The notes: generated by a model not told the origin, from the letters alone. A stretch of 64,000 nucleotides of DNA from Marinifilum sp. D714 (GCF_030851345.1 NZ_JALPNU010000004.1:62001-126000), one strand, 5' to 3'. Shown: positions 28,792-38,271, counted from the stretch's first letter. Translations and numbers: made by a program.

Positions 28792-29790
28792 TTATTTTGG
28801 TGCATTTTGCCCCAACATCTTAGTAATCTCTGTTAAGCTTAAATTAAAATTAGAACCTTTTTCAGAAAGGTATCCAGTAGAAGTTTGCTCGTAGATAGCT
28901 TTAGCTAATTGTAGCATTAGTTCGTTTCTGTTTGTTGTATCCTTTTTATCTAGTATGGCATCGAATAATTTATATGATTCAAAAGCGTTTGCCCTATGTC
29001 GATTTAGATTTTGCAAATGCCTGTTTACAGTGTATTGCTTAAAAGAGAAACTAATAATGTATATCTGAATTGAAATAATTAAAACTCGAGTAATAATATT
29101 GCCAATATTATAATTTGCAAATTCACCTGAGGTTCTTAAGTTTTCTGTTGGAAAGTGGTCATAAATACCGTAAAAGAAAGATATTACAAAAACAAAAGCG
29201 ATAAAAACTCCCAATAATAACCAAAGAACTGAGTAGCTTCTATGTTTTTCCCAAACTTGACCGAAAATTTGAGCGTAATCCGAAGTAATATGTTTTTTTG
29301 TTTTATTTTGAAGTTCCTTATGAATGGTTTTTATATTATCTTCCATTTCAAGTAGTAACTTATGTTTTCGTTCAAAGATTTTATCAAATTCTAAATCAGG
29401 ATCGACCCTTGTTTCAAAAAGCTTAATCGTTGAAATTGTGTAGTAAAATTCATTGTTTAAAATTTCATCAGTCCACTTTATAATTTTTGATGTGTCTCCA
29501 ATTGAAATTCTGTACTTTGATTTCCCATTAGAACTGATCTTAATCATACTGATTTGGGTGAGAAATGAGCTGCAGTACTTATATAAATCATTGGTTACGT
29601 CTTTTGGGATAACCTCAATTTGTTGTTTGCAAATTCTTATTGCCTCCTTTAATAATGTGTGATAGGTAAAAAGTAAATCTTTACTTATGTTCCATTCAGT
29701 GATTAAGATAGTATCAATATTTAACCTTTCATTTAAATTTATATCTAAAACACTTTTAAATGTTTCATGGAGTTGGGTTGAATTAGTCAT
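28792..29790 (-). CDS. Two-helix membrane protein of unknown function (332 aa)
   Basis: Not recognised. A roughly 185-residue N-terminal helical domain (Lys/Asp/Glu-rich) precedes two transmembrane helices at about residues 187-212 (VLWLLLGVFIAFVFVISFF) and 236-254 (VLIISIQIYIISF). The C-terminal cytosolic tail has NRHRANAFESYKLFDAIL and, further on, TSTGYLSEKG. Both termini would face the cytosol. It is the first gene of a two-gene minus-strand unit with the 275-residue protein, bounded by the repeat array on one side and a 23-bp minisatellite on the other. Such a setting is typical of recently acquired accessory DNA. Confidence 0.7.
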   Translation of the reverse strand: MTNSTQLHETFKSVLDINLNERLNIDTILITEWNISKDLLFTYHTLLKEAIRICKQQIEVIPKDVTNDLYKYCSSFLTQISMIKISSNGKSKYRISIGDTSKIIKWTDEILNNEFYYTISTIKLFETRVDPDLEFDKIFERKHKLLLEMEDNIKTIHKELQNKTKKHITSDYAQIFGQVWEKHRSYSVLWLLLGVFIAFVFVISFFYGIYDHFPTENLRTSGEFANYNIGNIITRVLIISIQIYIISFSFKQYTVNRHLQNLNRHRANAFESYKLFDAILDKKDTTNRNELMLQLAKAIYEQTSTGYLSEKGSNFNLSLTEITKMLGQNAPK

Positions 29791-29940
29791 GTGTTTTGTT
29801 TATTAGTGCTTAAGGTGTTAAGATTAAGGGTTGGATAATACTTAAATGTTAACCAAATTTAAACAATAAAAATTATAACTAATAAAATAGATGGGAAGAA
29901 TTTGCCTGCCATCAAAAGCAATAAATAGCCAAAATTAAAA

Positions 29941-30050
29941 ACTTAGTATACTAAGTCTCCGACCAGAAGCATACTTAGTGTCGGACCAGAAGCATACTAA
30001 GTCTCCGACCAGAAGCATACTAAGTCTTCGACCAGAAGCCTACTAAGTTT
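29941..30050. repeat. 23-bp tandem repeat preceded by a 16-bp palindrome
   Basis: Four 23-base units (29948-29970, 29971-29993, 29994-30016, 30017-30039) plus a partial fifth. Each is a variant of ATACTAAGTCTCCGACCAGAAGC and they sit end to end with no spacers. Units 1 and 3 are identical, unit 4 differs by one base and unit 2 by three. The left edge forms the perfect palindrome ACTTAGTATACTAAGT (29941-29956). Non-coding. The spacing is not a multiple of three. Confidence 0.9.
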
Positions 30051-30086
30051 TGTAAGAAGGCTATTCTAAGCATATCAGGCATAAAA

Positions 30087-30118
30087 AAACTCCCCGAAAA
30101 AAGAGCTTCGGAGAGTTT
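30087..30118 (-). terminator. Terminator of the HU-like gene
   Basis: On the minus strand AAACTCTCCGAA pairs with TTCGGGGAGTTT (one G-U pair), followed by a T-run. It lies 20 bases past the stop of the HU-like/DUF4469 gene. Confidence 0.82.
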
Positions 30119-30137
30119 CCTGAGAAAATGGGAGAGA

Positions 30138-30833
30138 TTAGTCTACGGTTAATTCATAGTCTAATTGTCCAGTACGTAGGGTTTTCCCTTCCAAATAAGT
30201 ACGAATCTCTAAACTGTACTTGCCAGCGGTTAAACCATCGGGAATGGTAAAAATCAGTTCAGATGGCATGTTGCGCATGTAGGTGGTTACCTTGTGCTCG
30301 GTATTGTCGGCTGCAATAAAGAACAAACCTTCATCGGCAATGTCCTTGTTCAATTTTAGCTTGGAACCTTTTACTATGCCACCCTTGCCAGGGGTAATCT
30401 TTTCGTTTTTGCTGGCAGTTTCCGAATCCTCGAATCCATCAATTTTAGGAAGCACGTCCGAAGCAGTTATTTTCTTCAGCTTCACTTCCTGTGTTAAATT
30501 CCTGAAATTGACGCCTGGAGTAAAGTTCAGATTGACTTTGTGATACTCCGGATCAAATTCCATATGGTCAGCATCAAAAACACCTGCAATGCTTAAACGA
30601 ATATTACACATGGGTGTAATAACGTTGTTGCCTGCCAATAGCTCTTCGTGAATCTGTTCGAACACAGCATTTACAGCCAAGGTGGCATCAACTTCGTTTA
30701 AGGAAGAGTGGCGTTTTACAGCTCTGGAAACAATGGCTTCAAATTCGGAAGTTTCGAAAACCAGAGTTTGTGCCGAAAAATCATCTTCACGCTGAGTGAG
30801 AGGATTTTTTCGTAAGTAAAATGGTAAAGTCAT
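30138..30833 (-). CDS. HU-like DNA-binding protein with DUF4469 (Ig-like) C-terminal domain
   Basis: A 231-residue protein. Residues about 1-125 resemble the divergent HU/IHF-like domain of Bacteroidota (YLRKNPLTQRE at the start, IVSRAVKRHSSLNEVDATLAV, and an arm-like segment ending VNFRNLTQEV). Residues about 150-231 are a DUF4469/Ig-like beta domain (GSKLKLNKDI, ADEGLFFIA, PDGLTAGKYSLEIRTYL). HU-fold members bend DNA; what the extra Ig domain does is unknown. The gene stands alone with its own terminator. Confidence 0.8.
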   Translation of the reverse strand: MTLPFYLRKNPLTQREDDFSAQTLVFETSEFEAIVSRAVKRHSSLNEVDATLAVNAVFEQIHEELLAGNNVITPMCNIRLSIAGVFDADHMEFDPEYHKVNLNFTPGVNFRNLTQEVKLKKITASDVLPKIDGFEDSETASKNEKITPGKGGIVKGSKLKLNKDIADEGLFFIAADNTEHKVTTYMRNMPSELIFTIPDGLTAGKYSLEIRTYLEGKTLRTGQLDYELTVD

Positions 30834-31524
30834 ATTATATAGTATATTTACCTGTGAATACTAGCCCGCAGTCTGATGTCGTAAACCGTCCAAAGTTTGT
30901 TCAAAAGACTGCGAGGCTTTTCTTATCAATAATAAAGCTAGAAAAAATTAAACTAGCTTCAAACCCACTTTCAAGAATTAACCTTTATTAACAGTAGGAG
31001 CCATTTACTTATTTTAATTGTGACATTTACACGAAAGCTTTGTGTTTGTTTATGTTTTCAAGGATTTGTCTGCTGTAATAAGCATCTACTTTTAAATATT
31101 TATTCTATGTTAATTTAGAAAGAGTTTAAAAAACCAACTGAATTTCAAGTTTATCCCAATTCTAAAATAATATCAGGTGAATCCGGAGGATGGCTTTTAG
31201 TATGAATAAAAGATAAATGCAGTGGCCGGATTTGTGTTTGTTGTTCCTGGTGGTGGCTGTAGGAAATCAGGCTTTGAATTGTATTTGCTAAAAACAACCC
31301 ATAATGATTTGCTGTGATCCTAATGAGAGCCTGCTTAAACTGAAACATATAAATGGCTTGAATGAATTGTACATATTTATCCTATTCAAATTCAATAAAA
31401 TAACATTTGATAATATATTCAGGAGGAATTGGTCTTGAAAATTGTTGTGTTAACCAACTTGCTATTTCAGAACATTCTTAAAATAGAAAAAGATTTCTAA
31501 ATTTGGCTTTGAAGAAAAAAGTCC
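30834..31524. other. Divergent intergenic region before the ECF sigma gene
   Basis: About 690 bases with no convincing gene (a 65-codon minus-strand frame at 31151-31348 has no RBS or recognisable protein). CGCAGTCT (30867-30874) pairs with AGACTGCG (30906-30913), extended by AGCC/GGCT, forming a long-loop stem in the presumed leader of the HU-like gene. A candidate sigma promoter box is listed separately. Confidence 0.5.
31498..31505 (+). promoter_or_regulatory. Candidate -7 box for the ECF sigma gene
   Basis: TAAATTTG matches the Bacteroidota TAnnTTTG -7 consensus, 19 bases before the ATG at 31525. No clear -33 TTTG partner was seen, so confidence is modest. Confidence 0.4.
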
Positions 31525-32109
31525 ATGACAGATTTAAGCAACCATTTGTATTCAAAATTAAAGGCAGGAAGTAAATATGCTTTTCAAGAATTGTTTGAAG
31601 AGTATTATACTTCTATGTATTTCTATGCCTGCAAATTTGTAGATGATGATTTGGCAAGAGATCTGGTTCATGACGTATTTATGATATTTTGGCAGAACAA
31701 AGAACACATTACCATTAAATCCTCTTTATCTGCCTACCTCTTTCGAATGGTTCGCAACAAATGTCTTCAGGAAATCGAAAGCCAAAAAGTGAAAGACACT
31801 TATCGTACAGAATCATTAAATCTTGATGAGCTCGCCTATTATAACGATGGAATAAAAAGTATCATCGAAATAGAGTTAGAAGAAAAACTTAAAGAAGCTA
31901 TGGATAAAATGCCTGATGGTTGTCGTCAGGTGTTTGTTATGAGTCGTTTTAATGGCCTTAAGAACAAGGAAATTGCAGAACAGCTAGGTGTTTCGGTCAA
32001 AGCCGTTGAAAAACAAATCACCAAAGCTCTTAAAATTCTTAAGCTTGAGCTAAAGGAATATCTTCCTTTATTGATGTACATATACTTTAAAGGCTCTGAT
32101 TTTTTATAA
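31525..32109 (+). CDS. ECF-type RNA polymerase sigma factor (PUL regulator)
   Basis: A 194-residue sigma-70 family protein of the ECF class. Region 2 is seen in FQELFEEYYTSMYFYACKF and DLVHDVFMIFW, region 4 in MPDGCRQVFVMSRFNGLKNKEIAEQLGVSVKAVEKQITKALK. It is followed by a FecR-type anti-sigma factor and a SusC with an STN domain, the standard trans-envelope signalling trio: substrate bound at SusC/STN relays through FecR and frees the sigma factor to activate the PUL. The start follows a candidate -7 box by about 20 bases. Confidence 0.95.
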   Translation: MTDLSNHLYSKLKAGSKYAFQELFEEYYTSMYFYACKFVDDDLARDLVHDVFMIFWQNKEHITIKSSLSAYLFRMVRNKCLQEIESQKVKDTYRTESLNLDELAYYNDGIKSIIEIELEEKLKEAMDKMPDGCRQVFVMSRFNGLKNKEIAEQLGVSVKAVEKQITKALKILKLELKEYLPLLMYIYFKGSDFL

Positions 32110-32285
32110 AATGATGTGGTCGAATTAGAATGTAATATAAAATTTTCTTCCCTAAGTTACTGATCCCTATAGTAAACTGATCATTTGATGTCATTGTGGA
32201 TTAATAAAAATAAAAAAAAGCGAAAATTGGAGGTAGGGTAAAATCTATTTTTCCGATCATGTAGAATAGAAACCGAGAATTAAAG

Positions 32286-33278
32286 ATGAGTAATAAGGAT
32301 AAAATAGTACAATTCCTTCAGGGACAGCTTAGTGAGGAGGAGCAGATTCAGTTTCTTGATTGGGTTTATTCGAATGCCGAAAACAAAAAGGAGTATTTCC
32401 AGCAAAAGGATATCTGGGATTCCTATAAAATGCATTCTGAAAAAGGAAAAATAAACCTGAAGAGAGAATGGAGGATTTTATCCAATCGAATTGATCTGTT
32501 GAAAATTCCGAAAACTTACACCCTTAAGAAGGGTTTTGCTTTGTGGATGAGGGTTGCCGCAATAGTTATTGTAGTATTTGGCCTGGGATGGGGTGCCAAT
32601 ATGTTTTTAGATTCGATGAACAAACCAGAAAAGCTGGTTCATAAGCTAGAAGTGCCAAAAGGGCAAAGATCGAAATTGGCCCTGGCTGATGGAACCGAAG
32701 TATGGTTAAATTCTGATTCGAAATTGGATTTTTCGTTCGATAACGATAAAAAGCAGAGAGTAGTAACATTAAGTGGAGAAGCATTTTTCAATGTCAGCAA
32801 GGATAAGGAAAAACCTTTTGTTGTGAATGTGAAAGGACAAAGCTTAAAAGTACTTGGTACCGTTTTTAATGTTAGAGCCTACGAAAACGAAGAGAATGTT
32901 TACACAACGCTTGAAGAAGGAAGCGTTGAGGTAAAAGCAGCAGGACGAGCCGTCATTATAGAGCCTAATCAGCAATTGATTTATAGCCGATTAAGTAATA
33001 GGTTGTCATTAAAAAAGGTAGATACGAATTACTATACCGTATGGCGTGAAGGTCGTTATGTTTTTGAAAATGAAAGTTTCGATAATTTGATTCGAATGGT
33101 TGAAAGATGGTATGATGTAAAGTTTGAATATCCGAAGGAGTTTTTTAGAAATATGCACTACTCTGGAGTTATCAAGAGGACTAAACCTGTTGAACATGTT
33201 TTGTCATTAATTAATCACACAACTAAGATTAAATATGAGTATAAAGGGGATGTTATTGTCATTATCCCTGTTGAATAA
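32286..33278 (+). CDS. FecR family anti-sigma factor
   Basis: A 330-residue single-pass inner-membrane protein. The N-terminal cytosolic part (about 1-83, with LSEEEQIQFLDWV) would bind the sigma factor. A transmembrane helix lies at about 84-108 (MRVAAIVIVVFGLGW). The periplasmic FecR domain shows KLALADGTEVWLNSDSKL, SGEAFFNV, PFVVNVKGQSLKVLGTVFNV and TTLEEGSVEV. The C-terminal domain (DUF4974-like) has WREGRYVFENESFDNLIRMVERWY. It receives the signal from the STN domain of the adjacent SusC. The gap to the sigma gene is 176 bases. Confidence 0.95.
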   Translation: MSNKDKIVQFLQGQLSEEEQIQFLDWVYSNAENKKEYFQQKDIWDSYKMHSEKGKINLKREWRILSNRIDLLKIPKTYTLKKGFALWMRVAAIVIVVFGLGWGANMFLDSMNKPEKLVHKLEVPKGQRSKLALADGTEVWLNSDSKLDFSFDNDKKQRVVTLSGEAFFNVSKDKEKPFVVNVKGQSLKVLGTVFNVRAYENEENVYTTLEEGSVEVKAAGRAVIIEPNQQLIYSRLSNRLSLKKVDTNYYTVWREGRYVFENESFDNLIRMVERWYDVKFEYPKEFFRNMHYSGVIKRTKPVEHVLSLINHTTKIKYEYKGDVIVIIPVE

Positions 33279-33469
33279 ATATTAACAATTGATTTTTTAT
33301 TTTACCATTTACTAAAACGTTTTAGTAGTGTAAAGGAAGAAAAAAGTTGAAAATACTATTGCCGGTAAGGAGCTTTTAAGTGTAAAAAGGGAAATGCGGT
33401 AACATTTCCCCTCACAAAATAAACCTCTTTATTGAAAAGAAGATTCATTAATTAATAACCGTTAAATTT
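33279..33469 (+). promoter_or_regulatory. Leader of the mannose PUL with two palindromes
   Basis: Before the SusC start lie a perfect 18-bp palindrome (33310-33327, TACTAAAAC/GTTTTAGTA) and an inverted repeat GGGAAATG/CATTTCCC (33389-33410) with a six-base spacer. The first has the central CG and flanking A/T of LacI-family operators. The second could form a leader hairpin. The ECF promoter expected here could not be recognised by eye. Confidence 0.6.
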
Positions 33470-36400
33470 ATGAAAAAAAAATCGTTTTTAATGTCTGCTA
33501 AATGGAGAGAATATGGCAGACGGTTTGCAATTGTTTGTTTGGTGAACATATTGCTGCTACTTTCTACTGCATCTGTAGGGTATGCACAGAACATCAATCA
33601 AGAGAAACGTATTACATTAAAAATGCAGAATGTTTCTATTGTAGATGTGTTTAAAGAAATACAAGCAAAAACTGACTTTGATTTCTTTTATAAGAATGAG
33701 CAATTGCCTCAATCAAAAAAGTTTAGTGTAGATGCAAAAAATTTATCTGTTGAGAAAATTCTTAATCGAGTACTAAATGGTACAAACTTAACATTCAAGC
33801 TTGTAGATACGGATATTGTTATTTCTCCTCTTCAACAAAATAAGCAAGAGGAAAAGAAAATTTCGGGTAAGGTAATCGATTCTAATGGATTGCCATTGCC
33901 TGGAGTTAGTGTGGTTATCGAAGGAACCACACGTGGTGGAGTAACTGATTTTGATGGAAATTACGAAATCGATAACGTAGAGTCAGATCAGGTTATTCTA
34001 TACTCTTTTATAGGTATGACTACGCAGAGAGTTATAGTATCTGAAGCTACAAGCTTCGACATTACACTTCAAGACGATACACAAGGTTTAGAGGAAGTTG
34101 TTGTAATTGGTTATGGTGCTGTTCAAAGAAAACAAATTACCAGTTCGGTAGCTACTGTTGATACTGATGATATTGCTAAGGTAACTGCTTCTTCTCCAGT
34201 GCAACAAATTCAAGGTCGTGTAGCAGGTTTAACAGTGTCTACTCCTAAAGGATCAGATCCTAATGCTAGTCCAGACATCTTAATTCGTGGGGTAACTTCT
34301 ACAGGAGGTCAATCGCCACTAATTATTGTTGATGGTGTTGCTGTTGGATCTTTAGATATTGTTGCTCCTGAAGATATTGCTACTTTTTCAATTTTGAAGG
34401 ATGGTTCTGCAGCTGCAATTTATGGATCCAGAGGTACAAATGGTGTGATTTTAATTACTACCAAAGAAGGGAAAGAATCAAAACCAACTGTTGAATATTC
34501 TGGCTATTATGCTTTCGATCAGATCAGTAAAAGACCTGATGTTTTAACTGCTGATGAGTTTCGAGCTTTAGGAAATAAGATGGGCGTTGCAACAGGTGAT
34601 GCTTCTACCGATTGGTACGACGAAATGCTACAATCTAATCACAACACGGTTCATAATATCGCATTTAGTGCAGGAAATAAAAATTCTAATTATCGCGCAT
34701 CTATTAATTATATGGATAATAAAGGTGTTGCATTAGAATCTTTTAAGAAAAACTTAAGTGGTCGTATTAACATCAATCACAAAGCAATTAACGATCGATT
34801 AAATGTGCGTTTGAGTTTATCTGCTTCTCAAGCAAAATATAGATTAGCAGATTATGGCGCTTTTGGTTCTGTTGCAAAGTTTAATCCTACCAGACCTGTT
34901 TATGAAGAAAATGGAGAATTTGCAACCTTCCAGGAATTTGGCGTAGATAACCCAATTGGAAACATACGAAATTACTCTACAGAGAATATTAAGAAAGTTT
35001 TATTAGCGAATGTTTTTGCTGAGTTCGAAGTAGTAAAAGGTTTAACAGTTGGAGGTAGAGCTGCCTGGAAAGTAGAAGATGCAAATTCAGGATCTTATAC
35101 TTCATCGAAAAATGAAAATTTAGCAAAAGATGATATTAAGGGTGTGGCAAGTACATCATCTTTTTATAGCTATAAATATACTTACGAGGGAAACATTAAC
35201 TACAGAAAAAGATTCGATAAGCACGATTTTAATGTAATGGCCAACTATACTCACGAAGAAGATACTTGGTATACTTACTCTATGAGTAACTCGGGCTTTG
35301 TAAACGATAAATTTTTATGGCATTCTATTGGTTCAGGACTTAAATTAACAAATCCTGTTAATGATGATGGAGTTCAGGATTTGAATGGACCTGCAAGTAT
35401 GGGAAGTGGAAGAAGTGAGAAAACCCTTGAATCTTGGAGAGGACGTTTAGTGTATACTTATGATGATAAATATGCATTAACAGTTAGTTACAACAGAGAA
35501 GGTAGCTCTATTTTTGGAGAAAATAACAAATGGGGTAATTTTTATGGAGTATCTGCAGGTTGGACCATATCTGATGAAGATTTTATGGAAAGTCTATCAT
35601 TTGTTAATTACCTAAAATTGCGTGTTGGTTATGGTGAAACTGGTAACCCTGCTACAGGACCATATAATTCATTATCAACTGTTGTTCAGGAAGGTTTGCC
35701 TTATGTGTTTAATGGAAATGTGGTAAGTGCTTACGCTTTAGAAAAAAATCCAAATCCTGATTTGAAATGGGAGCGTAAAAAAGAGTACAATATTGGTTTC
35801 GATTATGCTATCGCAAAAAATCGTTTTGATGGTAGTGTAGATTTGTACTCAAGAAAAACAGATGATATGTTGTATAGCGCAGCTGCTCCTGTTCCTTCTT
35901 TAATTAAGCCTACCATTGTTAGTAATATTGGTGAGATTTCTTCAAAGGGTATTGAGGTAAGTGTTAATGCTAAAATTCTTCAAGATACAGAAGTAAAATG
36001 GAACACTAATTTTAATGTTTCTTACAATGTAAACGAGGTTGAGAAACTATCCAATGCCGATGAAGAACCAGTTCCTTTTTATGCTGGAGAATTACCTGGA
36101 AATGGTTTAGGTAGTGCCTACAGAGTAAAAGAAGGTGGATCGATTGGTGATTTTTATGGCCCTCGTTTCGATAAGTTCGATGAAGAAGGTGGATGGGTAT
36201 TCAAAGATCTTAATGATGAAGTTGAAGGTTACCATGCTGATACCGATAAAGAAGTAATTGGTAATGGAATGCCGAACTATTTTGTTGGTTTAACCAATAG
36301 TTTGCAATACAAAAGGTTCGATTTGGAGATTTTTATGCGTGGTGCTTTCGATTATCAAGTGCTTAATGTGGGTAGAATTTATATGGAGAATCTTGATAAA

Positions 36401-36721
36401 TTTCCTCAAAGTAATATTTATACATCTGCTTTATCAAGTCCATTACGTGCTCCTTCTCAATATTCCGATTACTATTTAGAGGATGGAGATTATTTAAAAA
36501 TTCAGAATATTTCTTTAGGATATACTTTTGATACAAGCAAATGGAAGAGTATCTCCTATGCAAAAGTATATGCTTCATGTAGCAATGTGCATACTTTCTC
36601 TAATTACTCAGGATTATCCCCTGAACTTGGAGGCCATTCTGGTATAACCCCAGGATTTGATAATTTGAATTTTTACCCTGTAACACGCACATTTACAATT
36701 GGCGCTGTTGTTAAATTTTAA
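33470..36721 (+). CDS. SusC/RagA-type TonB-dependent transporter with STN signalling domain
   Basis: A 1083-residue SusC homologue. After the signal peptide (ASVGYAQN) the STN domain occupies about residues 45-125 (ITLKMQNVSIVDVFKEIQAKT). Then come the carboxypeptidase-regulatory-like domain (ISGKVIDSNGLPLPGVSVV), a TonB-box-like LEEVVVIGYG, the plug (VQQIQGRVAGL, IIVDGVAVG, ILKDGSAAAIYGSRGTNGV) and the barrel ending in VVKF. The STN domain links uptake to the FecR/sigma pair just upstream. The likely cargo is mannose-containing oligosaccharide, judging by the GH92 genes. SusD follows after 17 bases. Confidence 0.96.
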   Translation: MKKKSFLMSAKWREYGRRFAIVCLVNILLLLSTASVGYAQNINQEKRITLKMQNVSIVDVFKEIQAKTDFDFFYKNEQLPQSKKFSVDAKNLSVEKILNRVLNGTNLTFKLVDTDIVISPLQQNKQEEKKISGKVIDSNGLPLPGVSVVIEGTTRGGVTDFDGNYEIDNVESDQVILYSFIGMTTQRVIVSEATSFDITLQDDTQGLEEVVVIGYGAVQRKQITSSVATVDTDDIAKVTASSPVQQIQGRVAGLTVSTPKGSDPNASPDILIRGVTSTGGQSPLIIVDGVAVGSLDIVAPEDIATFSILKDGSAAAIYGSRGTNGVILITTKEGKESKPTVEYSGYYAFDQISKRPDVLTADEFRALGNKMGVATGDASTDWYDEMLQSNHNTVHNIAFSAGNKNSNYRASINYMDNKGVALESFKKNLSGRININHKAINDRLNVRLSLSASQAKYRLADYGAFGSVAKFNPTRPVYEENGEFATFQEFGVDNPIGNIRNYSTENIKKVLLANVFAEFEVVKGLTVGGRAAWKVEDANSGSYTSSKNENLAKDDIKGVASTSSFYSYKYTYEGNINYRKRFDKHDFNVMANYTHEEDTWYTYSMSNSGFVNDKFLWHSIGSGLKLTNPVNDDGVQDLNGPASMGSGRSEKTLESWRGRLVYTYDDKYALTVSYNREGSSIFGENNKWGNFYGVSAGWTISDEDFMESLSFVNYLKLRVGYGETGNPATGPYNSLSTVVQEGLPYVFNGNVVSAYALEKNPNPDLKWERKKEYNIGFDYAIAKNRFDGSVDLYSRKTDDMLYSAAAPVPSLIKPTIVSNIGEISSKGIEVSVNAKILQDTEVKWNTNFNVSYNVNEVEKLSNADEEPVPFYAGELPGNGLGSAYRVKEGGSIGDFYGPRFDKFDEEGGWVFKDLNDEVEGYHADTDKEVIGNGMPNYFVGLTNSLQYKRFDLEIFMRGAFDYQVLNVGRIYMENLDKFPQSNIYTSALSSPLRAPSQYSDYYLEDGDYLKIQNISLGYTFDTSKWKSISYAKVYASCSNVHTFSNYSGLSPELGGHSGITPGFDNLNFYPVTRTFTIGAVVKF

Positions 36722-36738
36722 TTAGAGGAGATTATAGA

Positions 36739-38271
36739 ATGAAAAAAATATCATTATTTATAGTAGGAGTCCTGGCATTGTTCATGCAGTACTCTTGTTC
36801 CGAATTAGATGAGAAAGTGTACAGTAGTAATTTAACTACTAATTTTTATACTTCAGCTGAGGAAATTGAAGGAGCTTATATGCGTCCTTGGTCGCATTTG
36901 CTTTTCTGTGATACCTATTACTATTTAAAGTTGAGAACTTTAGGTACAGATATGGCAGCATGGACAACCAAAACATCAGAAAATCATGGTTATGATAATG
37001 CGCTTTGGTCTGAATTGCACAAGCATACCTGGGGTACTCGTCACGGCGAGATAGAATCATCATGGAATACAGTTTGGGAAGGTATTGGTTTTGCTAATGC
37101 TGTTCTTGAGGGGATAGAAGATAAGGATTTTGAAGAAATGGGAGTATCCATTTCTAAAGCTGAAATGCAAGCACAATTGAGAGCTTACAGAGCATACATG
37201 CACATGATTGGTCTTGACTTTTGGAGAAACATTCCGATTGTAACAAAAGTAGGAGATCCTTACTATCCAGAAACAAAATCAGCACAAGAAGTATTCGAAT
37301 TTGTAGAGACAGAATTTTTGGCTGTTAAGGGTAATTTACCAAATGCTTTCGAACCTTATGCTCAAGGATTTTTTAGTCAGCAAAGTGTTGAAGCTTTACT
37401 ATCTCGTTTGTATTTAAATGCCAAAACTTATATTGGGGTTGATAAGTATGCGGATGCTATAAAAATGTGTGATGCGGTTATTTCTTCTGATTTCTATGAG
37501 TTAGAGGCAGACTACTTGGATGCTTTCTCAAAAGATAATAATTTATCAAAAGAAAACATTCAGGTGCTTACCCAAAAAGGAGGATCTTCTATGTCAGCAC
37601 CTTTGCACGCACTTACTTGTTACTGGAGCAATCACGTAGATGCAGGTGGATGGAACGGAATTATCACACAAGAGGGTTTTTATGATTCTTATAGTGATGA
37701 TGATGCTCGTAAAAATCAATTTGCGGTTGGTCCTCAGTTTTATGCAGATGGAACTCCTGTTTATATTGAAGCAGGAAATCCAGGTAGTGGACAGCTTGTT
37801 TATTCTAAAGAGGTAACAACTTTTCATAGTGAAGGTTTGTTTGAAGGAGCACGTTGTAAAAAATATGAGGCTATTGCAGGTTTAAACTGGAATCAAGAGT
37901 ACGATATTGTTTTAATTCGTTATGCAGAGGTGCTTATGAACAAAGCAGAAGCAATTATGCGTCAAAACAACGGACAAGCAGATCAAACTGCAGTTAATTT
38001 GGTAAATGAATTGAGAGGACGTGCATTTGGAGATAAATTTGAAGAAAACAAATACACAACAACTACCTTAACTTTAGATGAGTTATTGGCAGAGCGTGGT
38101 AGAGAGTTTGCTTACGAAGGACACCGCAGAACCGATTTAATTCGATTTGGAAAATATTTACAGCCTCGTTGGGAAAAAGAATCAACTAGTGACGCTACAA
38201 GAATTCTATTTCCAATACCACAAACTCAAAGAGATATCAATACCAACCTGAAACAAAACGAAGGTTATTAA
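36739..38271 (+). CDS. SusD/RagB family outer-membrane lipoprotein
   Basis: A 510-residue SusD homologue with lipobox QYSC (Cys near residue 20). Landmarks are FYTSAEEIEGAYMRPW, AQLRAYRAYMHMIGLDFWRNIPIV, IVLIRYAEVLMNKAEAIMRQNNG and LAERGREFAYEGHRRTDLIRFGKY. It pairs with the SusC upstream to capture substrate. A 12-bp hairpin lies 10 bases beyond the stop codon. Confidence 0.95.
   Translation: MKKISLFIVGVLALFMQYSCSELDEKVYSSNLTTNFYTSAEEIEGAYMRPWSHLLFCDTYYYLKLRTLGTDMAAWTTKTSENHGYDNALWSELHKHTWGTRHGEIESSWNTVWEGIGFANAVLEGIEDKDFEEMGVSISKAEMQAQLRAYRAYMHMIGLDFWRNIPIVTKVGDPYYPETKSAQEVFEFVETEFLAVKGNLPNAFEPYAQGFFSQQSVEALLSRLYLNAKTYIGVDKYADAIKMCDAVISSDFYELEADYLDAFSKDNNLSKENIQVLTQKGGSSMSAPLHALTCYWSNHVDAGGWNGIITQEGFYDSYSDDDARKNQFAVGPQFYADGTPVYIEAGNPGSGQLVYSKEVTTFHSEGLFEGARCKKYEAIAGLNWNQEYDIVLIRYAEVLMNKAEAIMRQNNGQADQTAVNLVNELRGRAFGDKFEENKYTTTTLTLDELLAERGREFAYEGHRRTDLIRFGKYLQPRWEKESTSDATRILFPIPQTQRDINTNLKQNEGY

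Noticed and set aside
29941-30050. Possible CRISPR array
   Set aside because: Units abut directly without spacers and no cas genes are nearby; it is a minisatellite.
31151-31348. 65-codon minus-strand open frame in the gap before the sigma gene
   Set aside because: No RBS, no recognisable protein features, unusual His/Gln/Pro-rich composition; chance frame most likely.
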